Below are positions 59,916-64,000 of a stretch of 64,000 nt of DNA, in pieces (within the stretch, counting starts at the first letter, position 1; each line of letters opens with the position of its first letter). The notes beneath the pieces are model-generated. The model worked only from the letters and a program-made list of their open reading frames with translations, did no database searches and had not been told where the DNA came from. The DNA is from Bosea sp. 29B (GTDB lineage: Bacteria > Pseudomonadota > Alphaproteobacteria > Rhizobiales > Beijerinckiaceae): NCBI RefSeq assembly GCF_902506165.1, contig NZ_LR733817.1, forward strand, positions 5,983,583-6,047,582. Reading direction: 5' to 3'. Made by a program: the position numbers and the translations under genes.

Positions 59916-59936
59916 GGTCTACGAAGGAGCTTTTCC

Positions 59937-60806
59937 GTGGGCTTCTACGCCGTCCAGAGCCTGAACGCGCTGTCGTTCTCAATGCTCTTGCTGCTGACCG
60001 GGCTTGGCCTGTCGGTGGTGCTCAACCTGATGAATTTCGTCAACCTGACTCACGGCTCCTTCTTCCTGCTCGGCGCCTATGTCGGCGTCTACTGGCTCGC
60101 CTCGGGCGCGCCCTGGTGGCTCGCCTTCCCGGTCGCCTTCCTGGCGGCCGGCCTCGCCGGCTTCCTGCTGGAGCGCTTCCCGTTCCGGCAGTTCTACGCG
60201 CGAACCCATCTGATGCAGGTGCTGCTGACCTATGGCCTCTCGGTGATCTTCGCCGACCTGATGCGCTGGGGCTTTGGCGCGCAGATCCTCTCGGCGGAAA
60301 TCCCGGAGGCATTGCGGGGCGTCGTTTTCATCATGGACATGCCGTTCCCGATCTACCGGCTCTTCATCATCGGCTTCGGCGCGGCGCTCGCCTTCGCACT
60401 CTGGTACGTGATCGACCGCACCATCTGGGGCGCGGTGGTCAGGGCCTGCGTCACCGATCGTGGCTTCGTCGAGACGCTCGGCCTCGATACGCGCCGGATC
60501 TTCACGGCCGTGCTGGTGATCTCGGCCGGCCTCGGCGGCATTTCCGGGGCGCTCGGCGCCGGCATCCTCTCAGCCTATCCCGGCCTCGACGAGGAGGTGC
60601 TGATCCTGGCGCTGATCGTCGTCGTCGCCGGCGGGCTCGGCACCTTCCGCGGCACGGTGCTGAGCGCACTGCTACTCGGCTTCGCCATGACCTTCTCCAA
60701 GGTCTGGGTGCCGGAATTCTCCAATGTCGTCGCCCTCGCCGTCATGGCTGCGCTCTTGGTCGCGCTGCCCGAAGGCCTGGTCGCCAGGAAGGTGAGGCAG
60801 GTATGA
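59937..60806 (+). CDS. Branched-chain-type ABC permease (LivH family)
   Basis: A 289-residue permease with about eight helices: LSFSMLLLLTGLGLSVVLNLMNFVNLTHGSFFLLGAYVG is the LivH opening, and FVETLGLDTRRIFTAVLVISAGLGGISGALGAGILSAYPGLDEE the conserved coupling loop and helix. GTG start with GAAGGAGC ten bases upstream. Its stop codon overlaps the start of the next permease gene (ATGA-type), and both permeases form the membrane channel of the importer. Confidence 0.93.
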   Translation: MGFYAVQSLNALSFSMLLLLTGLGLSVVLNLMNFVNLTHGSFFLLGAYVGVYWLASGAPWWLAFPVAFLAAGLAGFLLERFPFRQFYARTHLMQVLLTYGLSVIFADLMRWGFGAQILSAEIPEALRGVVFIMDMPFPIYRLFIIGFGAALAFALWYVIDRTIWGAVVRACVTDRGFVETLGLDTRRIFTAVLVISAGLGGISGALGAGILSAYPGLDEEVLILALIVVVAGGLGTFRGTVLSALLLGFAMTFSKVWVPEFSNVVALAVMAALLVALPEGLVARKVRQV

Positions 60807-61822
60807 GCTCGATCGCCGACGGGACCGGCCGCGTGGAAACGCGCCCCGCCAGTGAGCGGCGCAGCCTGCCGATGCCCGCGAAGCTCGCGCTGCTCGCCCT
60901 CGCGGCGGCCATCCCCCTGCTGTTCGCGGGCGACTACCAGCTGCGCTTCCTCGCCGAAATCCTGATCATCGGCACCGCTGTGCTCAGCCTCGACCTCCTG
61001 GTCGGCTTCGGCGGACTGGTCTCGCTCGGCCATGCCGTCTTCTTCGGCGGCGCGGCCTACGCCGCCGCGATCGCCGCGCAGACGCTCGGCGCCGATGTCG
61101 TGGTGATGCTCGCCGTCGGCATCGCCACCGGCATGGCGGCGGCGCTGCTGATGGGCATCGTGGTGATGCGCACCATCGCGCTGTTCTTCCTGATCCTCAG
61201 CCTGATCGTCGGCCAGATCGTCTGGGAGGTGGTGTTCCACTGGCGCGAGGTCACCGGCGGCGCCGACGGCCTGCGTGGCTTCCCGGTGCTGACCCTGCAC
61301 ACCGGCTTCGCCACCATCCCGCTCAACAACGGCGTCGCGCTCTACCTCGCCGCGCTGGTGCTGGCATTCGCGGCCTTCTTCACCGCCCGTTCCTTCGTCA
61401 ACGCGCCGATCGGCCGGGCCCTGCTCGGCACACGCGAGCGGCAGCTCAGGATGAGCGCGCTCGGCTATTCGATCCCGCACATCCGCCTAATGGCCCTGCT
61501 CGCCTCCGGCGCCATCGCCGGCGCGGCCGGCGCGCTCTATCCCTTCGTCAACCAGTATGTCGGCCCCAACGCCGTGCATTGGACGATGTCGGCGATGATG
61601 ATCATCATGCTGGTGATCGGCGGCGTCGGCTCGCTCTATGGCGCCTTCATCGGGTCAGCGATCTATCTGGGCATCCAGACCTATGTCTCGTCCTACACCG
61701 ATCGCTGGCAACTGGTCGTCGGCCTCGTCTTCGTGCTGACCGTGATGATCATGCCGAAGGGCGTCGTCGCCGGGCTCAAGGCCGCCTTCGGACGGCGCAA
61801 GGATGCGGAGGGCCGCTCATGA
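60803..61822 (+). CDS. Branched-chain-type ABC permease (LivM family)
   Basis: A 339-residue permease with about ten helices. LIIGTAVLSLDLLVGFGGLVSLGHAVFFGGAAYAAA is the LivM family signature, and VNAPIGRALLGTRERQLRMSALGYSIPHIRLMALLASGAIAGAAGALY the coupling region. The ATG at 60803 overlaps the LivH-type stop codon, and its own stop overlaps the next start, so translation is coupled through the operon. Short cytosolic N-terminal tail of about 25 residues. Confidence 0.93.
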   Translation: MSSIADGTGRVETRPASERRSLPMPAKLALLALAAAIPLLFAGDYQLRFLAEILIIGTAVLSLDLLVGFGGLVSLGHAVFFGGAAYAAAIAAQTLGADVVVMLAVGIATGMAAALLMGIVVMRTIALFFLILSLIVGQIVWEVVFHWREVTGGADGLRGFPVLTLHTGFATIPLNNGVALYLAALVLAFAAFFTARSFVNAPIGRALLGTRERQLRMSALGYSIPHIRLMALLASGAIAGAAGALYPFVNQYVGPNAVHWTMSAMMIIMLVIGGVGSLYGAFIGSAIYLGIQTYVSSYTDRWQLVVGLVFVLTVMIMPKGVVAGLKAAFGRRKDAEGRS

Positions 61823-62589
61823 GCGCGAACGCCGTCCCTGCCCTCGCGATCGAGGGCGTCGCCAAGTCGTTCGGCGGGCTGAAGGTGCTGAGCGATGTCT
61901 CGGTCACGCTCGGCCAGGGCGAATGCCTCGGCCTGATCGGCCCCAACGGCGCCGGCAAGACCACCCTGTTCAACATCGTCACCGGCTTCCTGATCCCCGA
62001 TCAGGGCCGCGTCGCCTTCGCCGGCGAGGACATCACCAGGGCAAAGCCGGATGCTCGTGTCCGCGCCGGGCTGGTGCGTACCTTCCAGAAGAGCATGGCC
62101 TTCCCGGAGCTCAGCGTCCGTGAGAACCTCGCTTTGGCAGCACGGTCCCGGAGCGGCGAAGGCTATCGCTGGTTCGGCAGTGGCAAGGCCGTCGCGGCGG
62201 CGGACGAGGCCGCCGATGAATTGCTGACCCGGGCTCAATTACGCGAGCGGGCGGAACTGCCGGTCGCAGGCTTGTCCTATGGCGAGCAGCGCATCGTCGA
62301 CGTGCTGGTCTCCCTGGCGATGCGCCCGCGCGTGCTCCTGCTCGACGAGCCGACCGCCGGCCTCTCGCGGGCGGAAGGCGAGCACCTGATCGAGGTCGTG
62401 CGCACGCTTGGCGAGGACCTCTCGACCATCCTGATCGCGCATGATCTCGACATCGTCTTCGGCGTCTGCGACCGCGTCGCCGTGCTCGATCTCGGCCGGT
62501 TGATCGCCTGCGATACGCCAGATGCGATCAAGGCGCATGAGGGCGCCCAGGCCGCCTATCTCGGCGCGTCGCTCGGGGAGGCCGCATGA
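61819..62589 (+). CDS. Branched-chain-type ABC ATP-binding protein (LivG family)
   Basis: A 256-residue ATPase: Walker A GPNGAGKTTLFNIVTGFL, Q-loop VRTFQKSMAFPELSV, signature LSYGEQRIVDVLVSLAM (SYGEQ is typical of LivG), Walker B LLLDEPTAGLSRAEG and H-loop IAHDLDIV. ATG overlaps the preceding stop by four bases. In LivG proteins the C-terminal part (DTPDAIKAHEGAQAAYLGA) is also characteristic. Works as a heterodimer with the next gene product. Confidence 0.94.
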   Translation: MSANAVPALAIEGVAKSFGGLKVLSDVSVTLGQGECLGLIGPNGAGKTTLFNIVTGFLIPDQGRVAFAGEDITRAKPDARVRAGLVRTFQKSMAFPELSVRENLALAARSRSGEGYRWFGSGKAVAAADEAADELLTRAQLRERAELPVAGLSYGEQRIVDVLVSLAMRPRVLLLDEPTAGLSRAEGEHLIEVVRTLGEDLSTILIAHDLDIVFGVCDRVAVLDLGRLIACDTPDAIKAHEGAQAAYLGASLGEAA

Positions 62590-63335
62590 TGTCCGCGCAG
62601 GCACAGCAACAACCCACCGCCGTAACCTATCTCGAGGTCGCTGGGCTCGATGCCGGCTATGACGGCGTGCGCGTCCTGCACGGCGTCGACTTCTCACTGG
62701 CGCAGGGCGAGGCTGTGGCCTTGCTCGGCCGCAACGGCGCCGGCAAGAGCACGCTCTGCTCGGCCCTGTTCGGACTGGAACCGCAAATCTCCGGTCGGAT
62801 CGCGATCAAGGGCCAGGAGGTCGCCGGCTGGCCGGGGCACCGCATCGCCCGGCTCGGCGTCGCCCTGGTGCCGCAGGGGCGCGGCGTCTACGCCAACCTC
62901 ACCGTAGACGAGAACCTGACCATGGCCGCGCTCTGGTCGCGCAAGCAGCCGAACCGGCGCTGGGTCAAGGAGCGCATCTACGAGGACTTCCCGCGCCTCG
63001 CCGAGCGGCGCTCCTTCTCCAGCGGCGCGCTCAGCGGCGGCGAACGGCAATTGCTCGCGATCGCGCGGGCACTGCTGACGCAGGCCGACCTGATCGTGCT
63101 CGACGAGCCGAGCGAGGGCCTCTCGCCTCGCGCCATCGAAGAGGTCATCATCGGCACGGTCGGGCGCCTGCGCGGCGAGGGCTATACCTTGCTGATCGCC
63201 GAGCAGAACCTCGCCATGGCGCTGAAGCTCGCCGAACGGGCGCTGGTCCTCGACCATGGCCGCGTCGTGTTCGACGGGCCATCGGCGATGCTGCTGGCCG
63301 ACAAGGACCTTCAGAAAGAGCATCTCGGGCTATGA
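62586..63335 (+). CDS. Branched-chain-type ABC ATP-binding protein (LivF family)
   Basis: A 249-residue ATPase: Walker A GRNGAGKSTLCSALFGL, VPQGRGVYANLTVDENL (LivF hallmark), signature LSGGERQLLAIARAL, Walker B LIVLDEPSEGLSP, H-loop IAEQNLAMAL. It starts four bases before the end of the LivG gene. Its stop codon overlaps the start of the extradiol-fold gene, which ties the importer and the aromatic-catabolic function into one transcript. Confidence 0.94.
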   Translation: MMSAQAQQQPTAVTYLEVAGLDAGYDGVRVLHGVDFSLAQGEAVALLGRNGAGKSTLCSALFGLEPQISGRIAIKGQEVAGWPGHRIARLGVALVPQGRGVYANLTVDENLTMAALWSRKQPNRRWVKERIYEDFPRLAERRSFSSGALSGGERQLLAIARALLTQADLIVLDEPSEGLSPRAIEEVIIGTVGRLRGEGYTLLIAEQNLAMALKLAERALVLDHGRVVFDGPSAMLLADKDLQKEHLGL

Positions 63336-64000
63336 GCGACGCGATCACCATCGAGCAATTGCGCTATGTCCGGCTCGGCACTGCCGACCTGAAGGGCGCG
63401 GCCGATTTCGCCTCCCGCATCCTCGGCCTGCAACTGGTCGACCGCACCGACAGCGCCGCATATTTCCGCTCGGACTATCGCGACCACACGCTGGTCTATG
63501 TCGACGGGCTCGATGCCGGCCAGGCGATCGGCTTCGAGGTGCGCGATCCCGATGCGCTCGCCCATGCCGAACAAGTGCTGCAGGGCGCCGGTTTCGCCAC
63601 CACGCGCGGTGATGCCGAGGCCTGCGTCGTCCGGAAGGTTCGGCAGTTCATTTCGTTCCGGATGGAAGCCGGCTACGACATCGAGCTCGTGGTCCGGCCG
63701 CTCGAATCCGGCTGGCGCTATCACGGTCCGCGCGATGCCGGCATCACCGGGCTTGAAGCGATCGCCTTGCGCGGCGCGCCGGATGCTTCCGACCAGCAGG
63801 TCTGGACCAAACTCCTCGGCGGCAAGGTCAGCGACTGGGTCGGCGAAGCCGCCTATATCCGCTTCGACGAGGCGCATCACCGCATCGCCGTGCACCCTTC
63901 GCAGGAGAAGGGCATCCTCGCCATCGAGTTCGGCGTCGAGGACGTCGATCTCGTCATGCAGAACGCCTACCATCTGCGGGGTGCGCAGGCGCGCATCATG
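63332..64000 (+). CDS. Extradiol-dioxygenase-fold (BphC-like) protein, cut by the window end
   Basis: The first 223 residues are visible; the frame is still open at base 64000. The start MSDAITIEQLRYVRLGTADLKGAADFASRILGLQ is the N-terminal VOC domain of type I extradiol dioxygenases such as BphC, and the second domain starts about residue 133 (GPRDAGITGLEAIALRG). In BphC the first metal His lies in a GLGHxxL motif; here the matching residue is Ala143. The second His position (before LMLEV) is Ala197 (GILAIEF). So two of three metal ligands seem lost, and catalysis by this domain is doubtful. ATG overlaps the livF-type stop codon. Confidence 0.85.
   Translation, partial: MSDAITIEQLRYVRLGTADLKGAADFASRILGLQLVDRTDSAAYFRSDYRDHTLVYVDGLDAGQAIGFEVRDPDALAHAEQVLQGAGFATTRGDAEACVVRKVRQFISFRMEAGYDIELVVRPLESGWRYHGPRDAGITGLEAIALRGAPDASDQQVWTKLLGGKVSDWVGEAAYIRFDEAHHRIAVHPSQEKGILAIEFGVEDVDLVMQNAYHLRGAQARIM

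Noticed and set aside
60116..62589. Longer in-frame upstream extensions of the LivM- and LivG-type genes
   Set aside because: They overlap the preceding genes heavily; the four-base start-stop overlaps at 60803 and 61819 give proteins of normal family length.
1..64000. CRISPR arrays, insertion sequences, prophage genes, tRNA and rRNA genes
   Set aside because: Looked for evenly spaced identical repeats, transposase and integrase motifs (such as DDE), target-site duplications and tRNA/rRNA signatures by eye; none seen.

Overview
The window is a dense, GC-rich chromosomal stretch from an alphaproteobacterium, most likely of the order Hyphomicrobiales (a Bosea- or Methylobacterium-like genome; this assignment is inference). 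Supporting signs are the alphaproteobacterial DksA with a CEETGEP motif in place of the zinc finger, an ATP12-type F1 assembly chaperone, a MotA/MotB pair of the alphaproteobacterial type, very high G/C at third codon positions, and intergenic palindromic elements of the kind common in this group. I saw no rRNA, tRNA, CRISPR array, insertion sequence, integrase or phage gene. The first and last genes are cut by the window ends.

Layout. 1-4.3 kb: two tandem methyl-accepting chemotaxis receptors (only the first ends in a CheR-type pentapeptide) and trmJ. 4.3-9.6 kb: a NitT/TauT-type ABC importer on the minus strand, divergent from a TctD/TctE-like two-component system and a small VOC protein. 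9.8-17.2 kb: motAB, a 933-residue autotransporter and a TonB-dependent heme-type receptor. 17.5-24.3 kb: a Tat-exported flavin amine oxidase, a secreted protein, a DUF805 protein, a MarR-GNAT fusion with its own palindromic operator, murI, an alpha/beta hydrolase and an ABM-domain protein. 24.5-30.5 kb: rpsD behind a structured leader, a protein with an NlpC/P60-like Cys motif, a heparin-lyase-like secreted enzyme, a DUF3060 protein, an MgtC protein, a PsiF-repeat protein and a Spy-like protein. 30.7-41.2 kb: P1 peptidase, VOC protein, ATP12, DUF1801, a second-type ClpP, an ArsR/SRPBCC pair, a LysE/MocR divergent pair, pccB, a Phd/VapC toxin-antitoxin pair, LysR and a quinone oxidoreductase. 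41.2-48.1 kb: an HxlR-fabF operon, a TetR-HlyD-ABC exporter operon preceded by a perfect 40-bp palindrome, a VOC protein and a Crp/Fnr regulator. 48.2-53.6 kb: a GntR regulator divergent from a tripartite-tricarboxylate binding protein and a D-malate/tartrate-type dehydrogenase, then an orphan MBOAT acyltransferase and dksA.

53.8-64 kb is the most coherent functional block. A minus-strand operon encodes a GntR/FCD regulator, an SDR, a 2-hydroxymuconate-semialdehyde-type dehydrogenase, an HpaH-type hydratase and an HpaI-type aldolase. Divergently transcribed is a branched-chain-amino-acid-type ABC importer (binding protein, two permeases, two ATPases) whose last gene overlaps an extradiol-dioxygenase-fold protein cut by the window end. 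Together they look like uptake and lower meta-cleavage catabolism of an aromatic acid. The dioxygenase-fold protein appears to have lost two metal-ligand histidines, which makes the ring-cleavage step an open question.

Most starts were chosen from ribosome binding sites, signal peptides and overlap with the preceding stop codon; alternatives are noted per gene. All functional names come from motif recognition by eye, not from database searches.
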